From positions 62,001 through 126,000 of the forward strand of contig QCGG01000004.1 of the NCBI GenBank assembly GCA_003280055.1: DNA of 64,000 nucleotides, given 5' to 3'. Positions 30,476 to 41,024 of this stretch are shown in pieces. A program made the position numbers and the translations under genes. Each line of letters begins with the position of its first letter. Positions within the stretch are counted from its first letter, which is position 1. The stretch comes from Prochlorococcus sp. AG-363-P19. Lineage in GTDB: Bacteria > Cyanobacteriota > Cyanobacteriia > PCC-6307 > Cyanobiaceae. The notes below the pieces were generated by a model that saw only the letters and a program-made list of their open reading frames with translations, was not told where the DNA came from and ran no database searches.

Positions 30476-31514
30476 GTGGCAATACCTCCTCAGGGAATAC
30501 AAAGTTTTCGTGCGGCTGGTCTACAGAAGACATCCATGCACGCATACCCTCATTCAGAAGAACATTCTTCGTATAGAAAGTCTCGAACTCAGGATCTTCA
30601 GCAGCTCGGATCTCCTGGCTGACAAAGTCATATGCACGAAGATTTAAAGCAAGACCAACAATTCCAATAGATGGAGCCCACATGCCCATAACAGGCACGA
30701 AGAGCATGAAGAAGTGAAGCCAACGCTTGTTTGAGAAGGCGATTCCGAAAATCTGACTCCAAAAACGGTTTGCTGTGACCATTGAATAGGTCTCTTCCTC
30801 TTGGGTTGGATCAAAAGCTCTAAATGTAGTGCTCTGATTGCCATCCTCATAAAGAGTATTTTGGACGGTTGCTCCATGGATGGCACATAAAAGTGCTCCG
30901 CCAAGGATTCCTGCAACACCCATCATATGGAAAGGATTAAGAGTCCAGTTATGGAATCCTTGAATGAAGAGGATGAAACGGAAAATTGCTGCAACTCCAA
31001 AAGAAGGAGCAAAGAACCAGCTGTGCTGCCCTAGGGGGTAAATCAAGAAACAAGCCAGGAACACCGCAATGGGAGCAGAGAAAGCCAAAGCGTTGTAAGG
31101 GCGAATTCCAACTAGTTTTGCAATCTCAAACTGCCTGAGCATGAAGCCAATCAGTGAGAAAACTCCGTGAAGAGCTACAAAATTCCAAAGACCACCTAGT
31201 TGGAACCAACGAACAAAATCACCCTGGGCTTCTGGTCCCCAAAGTAATAAAAGGCTGTGACCCATCGCATCGGCTGGGGTGCTAACAGCAGCGGTAAGGA
31301 AATTGCATCCTTCAAGGTAAGAACTGGCAACACCATGGGTGTACCAGGAAGTAACAAATGTGGTGCCGACAAACCATCCGCCTATGGCCAAATAAGCCGT
31401 TGGAAAAAGCAGAAGGCCAGACCAGCCTACAAATACAAATCGGTCGCGCTTTAACCAGTCATCGAGAACGTCGAACCATCCTCTCTGTGGTGCGCTTCCT
31501 ACAGCGATCGTCAT
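30459..31514 (-). CDS. psbD: Photosystem II D2 protein
   Basis: [43 protein letters not shown]. Start at internal Met of track ORF 31568. Confidence 0.97.
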   Translation of the reverse strand: MTIAVGSAPQRGWFDVLDDWLKRDRFVFVGWSGLLLFPTAYLAIGGWFVGTTFVTSWYTHGVASSYLEGCNFLTAAVSTPADAMGHSLLLLWGPEAQGDFVRWFQLGGLWNFVALHGVFSLIGFMLRQFEIAKLVGIRPYNALAFSAPIAVFLACFLIYPLGQHSWFFAPSFGVAAIFRFILFIQGFHNWTLNPFHMMGVAGILGGALLCAIHGATVQNTLYEDGNQSTTFRAFDPTQEEETYSMVTANRFWSQIFGIAFSNKRWLHFFMLFVPVMGMWAPSIGIVGLALNLRAYDFVSQEIRAAEDPEFETFYTKNVLLNEGMRAWMSSVDQPHENFVFPEEVLPRGNAL

Positions 31515-31700
31515 GGGAGAAATCGGTGCGGAGAAAACAAGCTGTTGGATACCAGGAGAGATTAACAATCTCTGAGGCTGATTTGGGGGAAAATCTTACC
31601 GAGCTGAAACCCCTTGTAGTGGTATTTAAATTTTCGGTTGCTTCATTTTTGGCCAAAAAGCCCTACACAAAAGGGAAAACGGCTTTAAATTAAAAAAGTT

Positions 31701-32273
31701 GTGAATAAACTCGAACAAAATTCAATTAACGAAAATGAATCAAAAATGGTCCTAGAGCAAAAAATCCTTGGTTCCCGTAAGCCCTCGAATGTAGTAATCG
31801 GTGTTCTTTTAGTCCTAGGAGGGGTGAGTTTCGTGCTTGCCTCAACGTCTAGCTACATAGGCAAGGATCTTCTCCCTTTAAGTCATCCATCAACTCTCAT
31901 ATTCATTCCTCAAGGTTTGATCATGGGGCTTTATGGGATAGCAGCTCTGCTTCTTTCGCTTTATTTATGGACATTGATCTCTATAGATTTTGGTGGTGGG
32001 TCGAACACATTTAATAAAACTACTGGTCAGATAACCATTAGCAGAAGGGGAATTTTTAGAACTATCACCATCGAAGTACCAATCAAGGACGTAACCGCAG
32101 TAAAACTTGAAATCAGAGAAGGCCTTAATCCCAGAAGAAGTATTGCTTTAAGAATTAAGGGGCGAAAGGATCTACCTATTTCAAGAGTTGGAAATCCACA
32201 GCCCTTAATAGAGCTGGAGAAGGAAGGAGTCGAACTTGCAAGATTCTTAGGAGTAAACCTTGAAGGTTCATGA
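31701..32273 (+). CDS. ycf4: Photosystem I assembly protein Ycf4
   Basis: SRKPSNVVIGVLLVLGGVSFVLASTSSYIGKDLLP...FIPQGLIMGLYGIAALLLSLYLW. Confidence 0.93.
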   Translation: MNKLEQNSINENESKMVLEQKILGSRKPSNVVIGVLLVLGGVSFVLASTSSYIGKDLLPLSHPSTLIFIPQGLIMGLYGIAALLLSLYLWTLISIDFGGGSNTFNKTTGQITISRRGIFRTITIEVPIKDVTAVKLEIREGLNPRRSIALRIKGRKDLPISRVGNPQPLIELEKEGVELARFLGVNLEGS

Positions 32274-32980
32274 GTTTATTAAGGGCAACAAGTGTCATTC
32301 TGAGAAGTACACTTTTATTGTTTGTTGGGATTAGTAGCCCACAAATCTTAATAGGATGTACTCAGAATAATCCCTCACTTAAACAAAACATATGTATAGA
32401 CAGGGAATTCATTTGCCTAAAAGGGAAAAGGGATATATTAATTAAAACCAATAAGGGGAATATAATAATTCGTTTGGATGGAGAAAGTGCCCCGATGACA
32501 TCAGGAAACTTTCTGGATTTGATTGAAAGGAAAGTATATGACAATACTTTGTTTCATAGAGTAATAAAACACCCTGTAGACTTTGTTGTGCAAGGGGGTG
32601 ATCCATCTACAAAAGATCCTAAAACTCCTAAAATTAATCATGGCAAAGGGACATATATTAATAAGGAAACAGGTGAAGCAAGATATATACCACTAGAAAT
32701 CAAACTACAAACTGAAAGCCAACCTAGATATGGACAAGTTATTAATAACACAAGAGAATTACTAAATATTTCCCTACCTCATAAAAAAGGTTCCATTGCT
32801 ATGGCAAGAGCACAATCACCAAACTCTGCTAGTTCGCAATTCTATATAGCCTTAAAAAACCTTCCTGAATTAAATGGAAGGTATTCAGTTTTTGGAAATT
32901 TAGTAACAGGCATGGAAGTTCTAATTAATATCGAGCAAGGCGATATTATTGAAACCATCGAAATCCTTCCTCAAAAGTAA
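32270..32980 (+). CDS. Cyclophilin-type peptidyl-prolyl cis-trans isomerase, lipoprotein-like N-terminus
   Basis: TNKGNIIIRLDGESAPMTSGNFLDLIERKVYDNTLFHRVI...FVVQGGDP...GSIAMARAQSPNSASSQFYIAL. Confidence 0.9.
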   Translation: MSLLRATSVILRSTLLLFVGISSPQILIGCTQNNPSLKQNICIDREFICLKGKRDILIKTNKGNIIIRLDGESAPMTSGNFLDLIERKVYDNTLFHRVIKHPVDFVVQGGDPSTKDPKTPKINHGKGTYINKETGEARYIPLEIKLQTESQPRYGQVINNTRELLNISLPHKKGSIAMARAQSPNSASSQFYIALKNLPELNGRYSVFGNLVTGMEVLINIEQGDIIETIEILPQK

Positions 32981-33011
32981 GTATTATCTAATTAGTTTCA
33001 TTTTGCCAATT

Positions 33012-33539
33012 TTAAGCAGGCAACCTTCCAGAACTAGCAGATACTTTTAACATTTCCGTGTTAATTCCTGAAGCCCTTTCAAGAGCAACTTTTCCGGTTC
33101 TTGCTATCTCTAGAATCCCATAAGGAGCAAGAAGTTTTTCTAAAGCCACTAATTTACCAGGGTCACCGACCACTTCAAGCGTTAGGGCTTCATCCGCCAC
33201 ATCAACCACTTTGGCACGGAAAACCTGTACAAGATCAAAGATTGCACTTCTCTTGCTTGGAGGTGCATTAACCTTTAAAAGCATCAATTCTCTTTCTACA
33301 GCTGGAATCGCTGATAAATCTAGAACCTGCAAAACATTGACCAGTTTGTCTAATTGTTTTGTCATCTGTTGAAGAGTTTGATCATCTCCTTCAACAACCA
33401 TTGTCAAACGTGACCGTCCTGGGGCTTCCGCTAAACCTACGGCAAGACTATCAATATTGAAACCGCGCCTTGCGAAAAGGCCTGCAATCCTGCTAAGTGC
33501 GCCGGATTCATCCTCGACCAATACGGAAAGTGTGTGCTT
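33012..33539 (-). CDS. ilvH: Acetolactate synthase small subunit
   Basis: MKHTLSVLVEDESGALSRIAGLFARRGFNIDSLAVG. Start at internal Met of track ORF. Confidence 0.94.
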   Translation of the reverse strand, partial: KHTLSVLVEDESGALSRIAGLFARRGFNIDSLAVGLAEAPGRSRLTMVVEGDDQTLQQMTKQLDKLVNVLQVLDLSAIPAVERELMLLKVNAPPSKRSAIFDLVQVFRAKVVDVADEALTLEVVGDPGKLVALEKLLAPYGILEIARTGKVALERASGINTEMLKVSASSGRLPA

Positions 33540-34528
33540 CATAGATCTTGCTCTTGTTTTTCCAAACTCAGACTCAACCAATTGAAAACAACATGATTAA
33601 AGCTATCGGAAGTTTCATCATGTGGGCAATGCCCAGAGGAATCCATGACCAAAAAATTAATCCAGGGGTGTTTTGTCTTTATTTGGCGTCCAATATCAAA
33701 AGGGACGAATCGATCATTTCTGCCCCAAATCATCAAAAAAGGAACTTTTTTGATTTGATCATCTAAAACACCAATAAGTTCGGGAGCTGTTGAAGCATTA
33801 AGGCGCAAGCTCATTCCTATGCACATTGCTCTTAAAGAACCTGCTGCTGAACTTCGCATAGCTGGTTTGGTAACAATTCTAAGGAGGTCCTTGTCAGACT
33901 CAACATTACAAAAATAGGCAGCCTGAAGAGCTTGCCTTATTAGAAAAGATCTTGTTATCAACGGCAAAATAATCTCAAGAGGAAGTAAAGAAAAGAAAAT
34001 TCTTACAAGTTTTTCTTTCAAATAAGAAAAGAATCTATTCCTTAACCTAATAGGCCCCCTCATTAAAGCAGGATCTGGAAGTGGTGCAGTCACAAGAGCA
34101 GCTACAGCATTGACATTACGAGCTGTAGCCGTAAGAGCTGCCAGGCCCCCCAACGAATTCCCTATCAAAACAGCTCTTCCAGTTAGATCAGTCTGAACAA
34201 TTTCTCTTAAAAAAGAACATATCTGTTTGCCCCAAAGTTCATTATCTAACCCCTTCAAAGAAGAGTTGACAGAAGGCTGATCTGATTTGCCAAAGCCAAG
34301 TAAATCAAGTGCATAGACCCTATATCCACTTGTGGAGAAAAAAATCGCATTTCTTCTCCAATGGCTACTAGATGCACCAAATCCATGCAACAAGAGCATT
34401 GGAGGGTTCTCCTTAGAACCTAAGACTCTCCAATGACACTTGAAGCCTCTCCAAGTCCAAAAATGGCACTCACCCCACTCTGGATTTTCGGCGGGGATTT
34501 TGGGAGTAAATTGGCTATGACTTTCCAA
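33539..34528 (-). CDS. Alpha/beta hydrolase
   Basis: PPMLLLHGFGASSSHWRRNA, nucleophile elbow IGNSLGG, DSSGHCPHDE. Confidence 0.88.
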   Translation of the reverse strand: MESHSQFTPKIPAENPEWGECHFWTWRGFKCHWRVLGSKENPPMLLLHGFGASSSHWRRNAIFFSTSGYRVYALDLLGFGKSDQPSVNSSLKGLDNELWGKQICSFLREIVQTDLTGRAVLIGNSLGGLAALTATARNVNAVAALVTAPLPDPALMRGPIRLRNRFFSYLKEKLVRIFFSLLPLEIILPLITRSFLIRQALQAAYFCNVESDKDLLRIVTKPAMRSSAAGSLRAMCIGMSLRLNASTAPELIGVLDDQIKKVPFLMIWGRNDRFVPFDIGRQIKTKHPWINFLVMDSSGHCPHDETSDSFNHVVFNWLSLSLEKQEQDL

Positions 34529-34848
34529 AAATTCGATCTCACAAAATCAGTGAGCGCATAAGGACTTCTTTTCTAGCAGCTGTTATTTAATGCTGCCGGA
34601 AGCAAGCAACTAAAAATCCAACTACTTAAAACAATTAATAAAATTCTAATATTGTTCTGGGAACTAACTACCACCAAGGGCAAAGTCCATGCCAACAATG
34701 AACTATGGATTAAAAACCCACTGGTAGGACAACATTCATTAATCAACCACTTCTAGCCATGAAAGTCTTCCAGTACAAAAGCTGTAAGGTGAAGTGCAAA
34801 AACTTACCTGTCAGGGGTTTAAATTGAGAGATATACGCACTAAAAAAA

Positions 34849-34947
34849 ATGGCCTCTGAAATCTTTGGGATTGCAGCTGTCTTTTGGGTTCTTATTCCAC
34901 TAGGGTTGGCAGGTGGAGCACTACTACTAAAGCTTCAAGGTGATTAA
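34849..34947 (+). CDS. petM: Cytochrome b6-f complex subunit 7 (PetM), 32 aa, not in ORF track
   Basis: Manual translation [32 protein letters not shown]. Confidence 0.92.
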   Translation: MASEIFGIAAVFWVLIPLGLAGGALLLKLQGD

Positions 34948-34989
34948 TTCCACGATTTTCAATAACTCCTAGTAAGCTCCTGGGTTGTA

Positions 34990-35964
34990 ATGACAGATTC
35001 TATGCAGGTTCTTGTAGTAGGTGGAACCGGCACCCTTGGAAGGCAAATTTCCAAACGTGCAATTGATGCAGGCCATAAGGTTCGCTGCATGGTTCGTACT
35101 CCTCGCAAAGCAGCTTTTCTTCAAGAATGGGGTTGTGAGATAACCCAGGGGGATTTACTTGAGCTAGAAGGACTTGATTATTCTCTAGAAGGAGTTGATG
35201 CAGTCATTGATGCATCAACAAGCAGACCTGATGATCCCAATAGCGTATATAAAACTGATTGGGATGGAAAGTTGAATTTATTTAGAGCTTGCGAAAAGGC
35301 AAATGTAAATAGAATTGTTTTTCTATCGCTTCTAGCCGCTGAAAATTATAGAGAAGTCCCATTGATGGACATTAAATACTGTACTGAACTTTTACTTGCT
35401 AATTCCTCGTTGGACTACACCATCCTTCAAGGAGCAGCTTTTATGCAAGGTGTAATAGGTCAATTCGCAATACCAATACTTGATAGTCAAACTGTATGGA
35501 TAAGTGGATCACCCACTGAAATTGCCTATATGAACACACAAGATATTGCACGTTTTGCAGTAGCTGCCATTGCAAACAAAGAAACAATTCGAAAATCCTA
35601 TCCAGTAGTTGGTCCTAAAGCATGGAATGCTGAAAAAATAATTGAATTATGTGAAAAAGCTAGTGGCAAAAAAGCCAAAACAATTCGAGTCTCACCCTTT
35701 TTAATAGGTGTAGCTCAAAATATGGTTTCTTTTTTTGAACCCACTGTTCATGTAGCTGAGCGCCTTGCCTTCGCAGAAGTCACTGGTGGAGGCGCAAGAC
35801 TTGATGCTCCCATGGAGGAGACATACAAAACTTTTGACCTTGATCCCAATCAAACAACAACTCTTGAAAACTACATTAGCGATTATTACGCCATGATCAT
35901 CAAAAGGCTCAAAGAAATGGAAGCTGATCTGGATAAAGAAACTAAAAAGAAACTTCCCTTCTAA
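34990..35964 (+). CDS. ycf39: NmrA-like NAD(P)-binding protein, Ycf39/HCF244 family
   Basis: MQVLVVGGTGTLGRQISKRAIDAGHKVRCMVRTPRKAAFLQEWGCEITQGDL. Confidence 0.88.
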   Translation: MTDSMQVLVVGGTGTLGRQISKRAIDAGHKVRCMVRTPRKAAFLQEWGCEITQGDLLELEGLDYSLEGVDAVIDASTSRPDDPNSVYKTDWDGKLNLFRACEKANVNRIVFLSLLAAENYREVPLMDIKYCTELLLANSSLDYTILQGAAFMQGVIGQFAIPILDSQTVWISGSPTEIAYMNTQDIARFAVAAIANKETIRKSYPVVGPKAWNAEKIIELCEKASGKKAKTIRVSPFLIGVAQNMVSFFEPTVHVAERLAFAEVTGGGARLDAPMEETYKTFDLDPNQTTTLENYISDYYAMIIKRLKEMEADLDKETKKKLPF

Positions 35965-36018
35965 AGACAAACCACTTGCTAAACTATAGTTTGTTTGTAC
36001 TATTAATCAATAGTCCAG

Positions 36019-36246
36019 GTGAATCCCTTCATGTCAATAACGCAAATAAAAAACCTGAACAGGCGCTTGGAAAATCTTGCAAAAGAAGCTTCTAGAGAAT
36101 TAAATAAAGAATGCGGACATGAGCTTTGGCAAAGAATTGGTTTTGATGCTTTTGATGGATTGGAAGATCCATCAAAAAGAGCTAAGGCGAACTATTACTA
36201 TGGTCAATGGCAAACAGTAAAAGAATTACAAGAGGTTATTGGATGA
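36019..36246 (+). CDS. Conserved small hypothetical protein
   Basis: 75 aa, IKNLNRRLENLAKEASRELNKECGHELWQRIGFDAFDGLEDPSKRAKANYYYGQW. Confidence 0.55.
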   Translation: MNPFMSITQIKNLNRRLENLAKEASRELNKECGHELWQRIGFDAFDGLEDPSKRAKANYYYGQWQTVKELQEVIG

Positions 36247-36439
36247 TTCGGAATCAATTGGCAAGGTGAACTCATATTAATATGATTTTTATTTTTAGGA
36301 TCTACTGATTTTTATATTTTGTGGTTTTAAGGTTTTTATATATGCAATCAGAAACCTAGTTCTAAGTAATTTTGAACCACTAGAAAAATGTTCGCTAAGG
36401 TAAGTAAAATGGATTCATTGATCAACGAAGGTTCAAGAA

Positions 36440-36709
36440 ATGATTGAAACAGCTGGAGTTATTGAGAAAGAGCAAGGGAATGGTTTCTATCTAGTGACCC
36501 TCGAGCAACCAGAAGGACATCAATGTCTTTGTCGTGCCGCAGGGAAATTGACTAAGTTTCGGATCAAGTTACTTGCCGGGGATAAAGTCCTTGTAGAAAT
36601 AAGCCCATACGACCTGACCAGGGGAAGAATCACCTATCGAGAAAGGAATTCAGGAGGTCCTGGTGGCAGAGCCGGTGGCAATAGACCAGGCGGGCCTAGA
36701 AGAAGATAG
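36440..36709 (+). CDS. infA: Translation initiation factor IF-1-like protein with Gly/Arg-rich tail
   Basis: ETAGVIEKEQGNGFYLVTLEQPEGHQCLCRAAGKLTKFRIKLLAGDKVLVEISPYDLTRGRITYRERNSGGPGGRAGGNRPGGPRRR. Confidence 0.88.
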   Translation: MIETAGVIEKEQGNGFYLVTLEQPEGHQCLCRAAGKLTKFRIKLLAGDKVLVEISPYDLTRGRITYRERNSGGPGGRAGGNRPGGPRRR

Positions 36710-36816
36710 TTAAATTCAGTCTTAAATAAAAAATCATCAAATCTCTAAATTCAAGTCCATAACCATTAAATAGCTATTAATACCTAAAAAGCTAGGGATA
36801 AGCTAAATCTTTTGAC

Positions 36817-37122
36817 TCAGATTTCCAACATTTCGTCAGCGTCATTCTGCTGATCTAGCTTTAACATAGAAAAGTTGGGAACCATCAAAGTATTACTCTC
36901 AACCAATTCAGGCTGATCTCCTACACAAGTAATCCATTCTCTAAATTCTTCGGTAACTGCATAGCTATCCTCATAATTTTCAAAGCTATCCAAAACAGCA
37001 ATTCGAGTAGTAGCCCAAAAAGTACAAACACCTACCCGCCGTTTCAGTCGATTTTTCATAATTGGTCCCCAATTGCGCCCTACATTGCTAGTTGATGAGC
37101 CAAAAAGCCAGATTTCTTCCAA
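36817..37122 (-). CDS. Hypothetical protein
   Basis: 101-aa open frame, no recognised family. Confidence 0.5.
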   Translation of the reverse strand: MEEIWLFGSSTSNVGRNWGPIMKNRLKRRVGVCTFWATTRIAVLDSFENYEDSYAVTEEFREWITCVGDQPELVESNTLMVPNFSMLKLDQQNDADEMLEI

Positions 37123-37168
37123 TTAATCACATTTTTGTCTACACATAAAGACATTAAAAGTATTAAAG

Positions 37169-38611
37169 CTACAAAAATGCTGGAAGTTCGGCACTTCTCA
37201 ACTTGATAATTGATCCAGCAGCATCTTTAACGGCCTCAAGAGGCAAAGAAACTGTTCTTCCAGATCCAACCTCTACAAAATTTTCCTGATCAGGCTTCTC
37301 TATACCCTTGATCAAATAAGGGTTTGTTATTGACCAATTACGGGCAAATTCAATCAATAAAGGGTCTGCTGGTGCAAAAACATAAGAAGGATCCCTAGGT
37401 ATTTCTTCTAAAAAAGTCCTTTCAGAGGCCATTCTGACAGCCCTAGTAATGGCTTGTAGAAATCTGCTTTTAGTAACAACAGTGCTCAAATAAGCGACAA
37501 CCCTTATTCGAGGTGCATCAAATCCCTCTGAGCACATGTCAACACTTACCAACCAATCAGATTTACCATCCTGAAAACCAGCAAGTCTTTTAGATGCATC
37601 AATTTCCTGTGAATGTATCAAATCAACTCTTGCTCCTTCCTCTTTTAGGAAATTAGCTATTGAACTTGCATGCTCAATATCCTTTGCAATAACCAATCCT
37701 GCGGCATTTGGATGGCGAGTCCTTACCTTCTGCAGATGTGATTTTGCTTTAAGCATCAAATGCAGAGCAATACTGCTCGAATCTGCAAGTTTTATTACTC
37801 TTCTAAGGTTTCTAGCTCTCCAACTCTCTCTATTTTCTGCTGACAAGAGAGAAAATTCGCTTTCATTGGTTCCTTCTCGTACATGTTGAACAAAACCATC
37901 CTGAAATCTAAATTCCAATGGCCTTACATCTCCAGACTCAATAAGCTCTTTAGGTTCTATACACAAGTCAGGTGTAATTTGTTCAACAACTTCTTCTCCT
38001 GACTTAAATAAGACCCTTTTACCAGAACAAAATGCCAGGTTATCTGCTCGAAAAGGGGTACCCGTAAGCCCTAAACGAATTTGACAATTTTGAGTTAATC
38101 CCAAAAAAGTTTTTCCCCATACTGGTCCATCTGGTTCTTCTGGACTCACCCCCAAATGATGGGCCTCATCAGCTATTGCAAGTAATCCCCCAATATTAAA
38201 TTGATTTAAATACCTAAAAAAGGATTCAAAGTTCCTGGATGCACCTTGATAGGTAACCAATACACCATCTATATCGTCATAGTGAATTGATTTTTCAAGA
38301 TCTACCTCCCAATCAATGAATTCAAGACCTAGCTGAGAAGCTGACCTTTTCCATTGATTTTTAATCGTTGTGCGATGAGAGAAGACCAAACATTTTTTAA
38401 GCCTTCCTTCCTCCTTCATCTTATGGAAACCAATAAGAGCACCAAGTGTTTTACCAGCACCAGGTCCTGCATGTACTAAGACATCATTTGCTGAGCTACT
38501 TTTGGCTAACAAGCGGCGACGCAGAAGTTGTGTGAGATGTCGCTGCCAAACTCTTGGTTTAATACAGGGCTTAGCAGGAACAACTGCTAGGTCGAATGAA
38601 TGATATGCAAT
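37169..38611 (-). CDS. DEAD/DEAH-box (SF2) helicase
   Basis: HAGPGAGKTLGALIGF, ADEAHHLG, RLGLTGTPFRA, LQAITRAVRMA. Coding-like frame extends past the track start (38512) to an in-frame stop at 38624-38626. Confidence 0.85.
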   Translation of the reverse strand: MAYHSFDLAVVPAKPCIKPRVWQRHLTQLLRRRLLAKSSSANDVLVHAGPGAGKTLGALIGFHKMKEEGRLKKCLVFSHRTTIKNQWKRSASQLGLEFIDWEVDLEKSIHYDDIDGVLVTYQGASRNFESFFRYLNQFNIGGLLAIADEAHHLGVSPEEPDGPVWGKTFLGLTQNCQIRLGLTGTPFRADNLAFCSGKRVLFKSGEEVVEQITPDLCIEPKELIESGDVRPLEFRFQDGFVQHVREGTNESEFSLLSAENRESWRARNLRRVIKLADSSSIALHLMLKAKSHLQKVRTRHPNAAGLVIAKDIEHASSIANFLKEEGARVDLIHSQEIDASKRLAGFQDGKSDWLVSVDMCSEGFDAPRIRVVAYLSTVVTKSRFLQAITRAVRMASERTFLEEIPRDPSYVFAPADPLLIEFARNWSITNPYLIKGIEKPDQENFVEVGSGRTVSLPLEAVKDAAGSIIKLRSAELPAFL

Positions 38612-38875
38612 GAGACCAAAGGGTTAGTTAAGCCTTTCTAACTATTATTTTTTAAAATTGCATCCCTTTAAATTCAATTGATCTATGGATTCTTATTTTT
38701 AATTCCGATTCCAAGGTAGTGAAATCAATAATGTTCAAAAGAAAATTGACTTTTATTCGAAATCTATCGTTTAGGAATTGAATTAAAAAAACTCTTACTT
38801 AGCGTTTAATTAATATTTTATATATGGTTAAAGGTGCAAAAATTTAAATTTAAATACACCCAGAGATCTAATTTC

Positions 38876-39454
38876 CTAAAGGGCTTCACTGTGATTGACT
38901 AAAAGACGTTCAACTTCCTCTAATCCTTCACTTGCAGCTTTTCGAGCTGTTTCAAAATTTCCATCTGAATCATTAAGCAATCCGTTTGCTACTCGATCTA
39001 GCAAATCCTCTCTTTGACTTTGGAGAATTACTACTAATTCATCCTCAACAAGCTTTTTAACGGCTTTTACACGTAGGGAGTCTTCAGATGCTTCATCAAA
39101 AGTTCCTTGTACCAGCTCTTGTATGAAGAGTCTGTGTACCTCACTGCTTCGAAGAAAACTCTCTGTGGCATTGATAATCCCCTCCACTAAGGCTTCATCT
39201 GGTTCGGAACCTTCTTGATTGAATTTGAATTCCCAATCTAGATGACGTCTTTGCCAACCTGAGGAATGCAGGCTTGGCATCACGGTCTGAGAAAAAGTAT
39301 CAATCGACATTTCATAAATTCTTTCTGCAAGCCTTTCACACCATTCTCGGCCATGACCTTGAAGGTTAGTTTTCATAGTTACTCGATCGACCGCATGACC
39401 TCCGTGATGGCTATGACAAACACCATCTGGACATTCAATAGCTTTCAGTCCCAT
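38876..39454 (-). CDS. Conserved hypothetical protein
   Basis: 192 aa, HSHHGGHAVDRVTMKTNLQGHGREWCERLAERIYEMSID. Confidence 0.6.
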   Translation of the reverse strand: MGLKAIECPDGVCHSHHGGHAVDRVTMKTNLQGHGREWCERLAERIYEMSIDTFSQTVMPSLHSSGWQRRHLDWEFKFNQEGSEPDEALVEGIINATESFLRSSEVHRLFIQELVQGTFDEASEDSLRVKAVKKLVEDELVVILQSQREDLLDRVANGLLNDSDGNFETARKAASEGLEEVERLLVNHSEAL

Positions 39455-39579
39455 AAAACAAAAAATGATTTCCTACTATTTAATAGCTAAAAGATTGAAC
39501 TCTGGAAACGTTCATGTGAAAACTTCCCTGAATTGGCTCATGAACTCTTAGTCTCGATTATTAAATGGAATTTCTCTAG

Positions 39580-40713
39580 GTGAGAATACTAATCCCTTCA
39601 GAAACTGCTTCTGGCGAAACACGAGTTGCTGCAACACCAGAAACTACAAAAAAATTTTTAGAGCTGGGATGCACTGTTCTTCTAGAAGAAAATGCAGGAA
39701 AATTATCAGGGTTCCCAGATAAAGCATATGAAAATGCTGGAGCTGAAATCATCTCTAGCAATGATGCTCAGCTCTGGAGAAGTGCAGATGTTTTGCTTTG
39801 TGTTCAATCTCCAATCAAAGGCTCGCTATCAAAACTTTCTACTAGTTGTGTAATGGTGGGCCTACTATCACCTTATGGGAACCAAGAGTTATTTGAAAAT
39901 CTTAGGTCGTTCAAACTTTCAGCTTTAGCACTTGAACTACTTCCAAGAATCAGTAGAGCTCAGTCTGCAGATGCCCTTTCTTCGCAAGCAAATCTTGCTG
40001 GATACAAAGCTGTACTAATCGGGGCTTCAAATCTTGATAGGTATATGCCCATGCTTATGACAGCGGCAGGGACTGTTCAACCTGCAAAGGTTGTAATACT
40101 AGGAGCGGGAGTTGCTGGTCTTCAAGCTGTTGCCACAGCGAAAAGACTAGGAGCAGTCGTTTTTGTTAGCGATATAAGACCTGCTGTAAAGGAACAAGTC
40201 GAATCACTCGGAGCCCGTTTCATTGATCCACCGGAAATTGATCAAACGCCTTCCGAAAATATGGTTTATGCAAAGCAGGCTTCAGAGCAGTTTCTAAAAG
40301 CCCAACGCCAGAAATTGTCAGATCAATTATCAGAAGCTGACTTAGCAATCTGCACAGCACAAGTACCTGGGAAAAAAGCCCCAAGACTAATCAATGAGGA
40401 AATGCTGGAGAGGATGAGACCAGGTTCGGTGGTAGTTGATCTCGCCGTCCAACAGGGTGGAAATTGTGCTGGTACTATTGCCGGCCAGACTGTCAACAGA
40501 AATGGAGTAATGCTAATTGGAGCATCTAACTTGCCTTGTAGTGTTCCCAACCATGCAAGTACGCTTTACTCAAGAAATCTTCTATCTCTTTTAGGGCCAA
40601 TGATTAATGAAGGGCAACTTGACTTAAACACTGAGGATGAGCTTATTGACGCCTCACTAATTTGCCTAGAGGGTGAAATTCGTTGCCCAAATTCATTATT
40701 AGAGGGGGCTTAA
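39580..40713 (+). CDS. pntAA: NAD(P) transhydrogenase subunit alpha, part 1
   Basis: MRILIPSETASGETRVAATPETTKKFLELG...VVILGAGVAGLQAVATAKRLGAVV. Confidence 0.94.
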   Translation: MRILIPSETASGETRVAATPETTKKFLELGCTVLLEENAGKLSGFPDKAYENAGAEIISSNDAQLWRSADVLLCVQSPIKGSLSKLSTSCVMVGLLSPYGNQELFENLRSFKLSALALELLPRISRAQSADALSSQANLAGYKAVLIGASNLDRYMPMLMTAAGTVQPAKVVILGAGVAGLQAVATAKRLGAVVFVSDIRPAVKEQVESLGARFIDPPEIDQTPSENMVYAKQASEQFLKAQRQKLSDQLSEADLAICTAQVPGKKAPRLINEEMLERMRPGSVVVDLAVQQGGNCAGTIAGQTVNRNGVMLIGASNLPCSVPNHASTLYSRNLLSLLGPMINEGQLDLNTEDELIDASLICLEGEIRCPNSLLEGA

Positions 40714-40718
40714 CCAAA

Positions 40719-41024
40719 ATGTCTTTTTTAAGTGAAGCTCTTTGGGTACTTCTATTAGGAAGTCTGCTTGGCCTAGAGCTAATAGGAAAAGTTCCACCAA
40801 CATTACATACTCCTTTAATGAGTGGAGCAAATGCAATCTCAGGAATAACAATTATTGCTGCACTTACTTTAGTAATAAAGGCAGGAAATCAAATGCCACT
40901 CCAAATCATTGGATCTGTAGCACTTGGCTTTGCCCTTTTTAATGTAATAGGTGGTTTTCTTGTCACAGATAGAATGCTCGCAATGTTCAGCAGAAAATCA
41001 AATCGCAGGGGGAGTAAGAAATGA
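40719..41024 (+). CDS. pntAB: NAD(P) transhydrogenase subunit alpha, part 2 (membrane)
   Basis: PPTLHTPLMSGANAISGITIIAAL...GFALFNVIGGFLVTDRML. Start at internal Met. Confidence 0.94.
   Translation: MSFLSEALWVLLLGSLLGLELIGKVPPTLHTPLMSGANAISGITIIAALTLVIKAGNQMPLQIIGSVALGFALFNVIGGFLVTDRMLAMFSRKSNRRGSKK

Noticed and set aside
31257-31693. Plus-strand ORFs of 65 and 111 aa opposite psbD
   Set aside because: Antisense shadows of the highly conserved psbD frame with no recognisable protein character.
40683-41024. Split pntA as a pseudogene
   Set aside because: Two-piece PntA (soluble plus membrane parts) is a normal arrangement in many bacteria including cyanobacteria.
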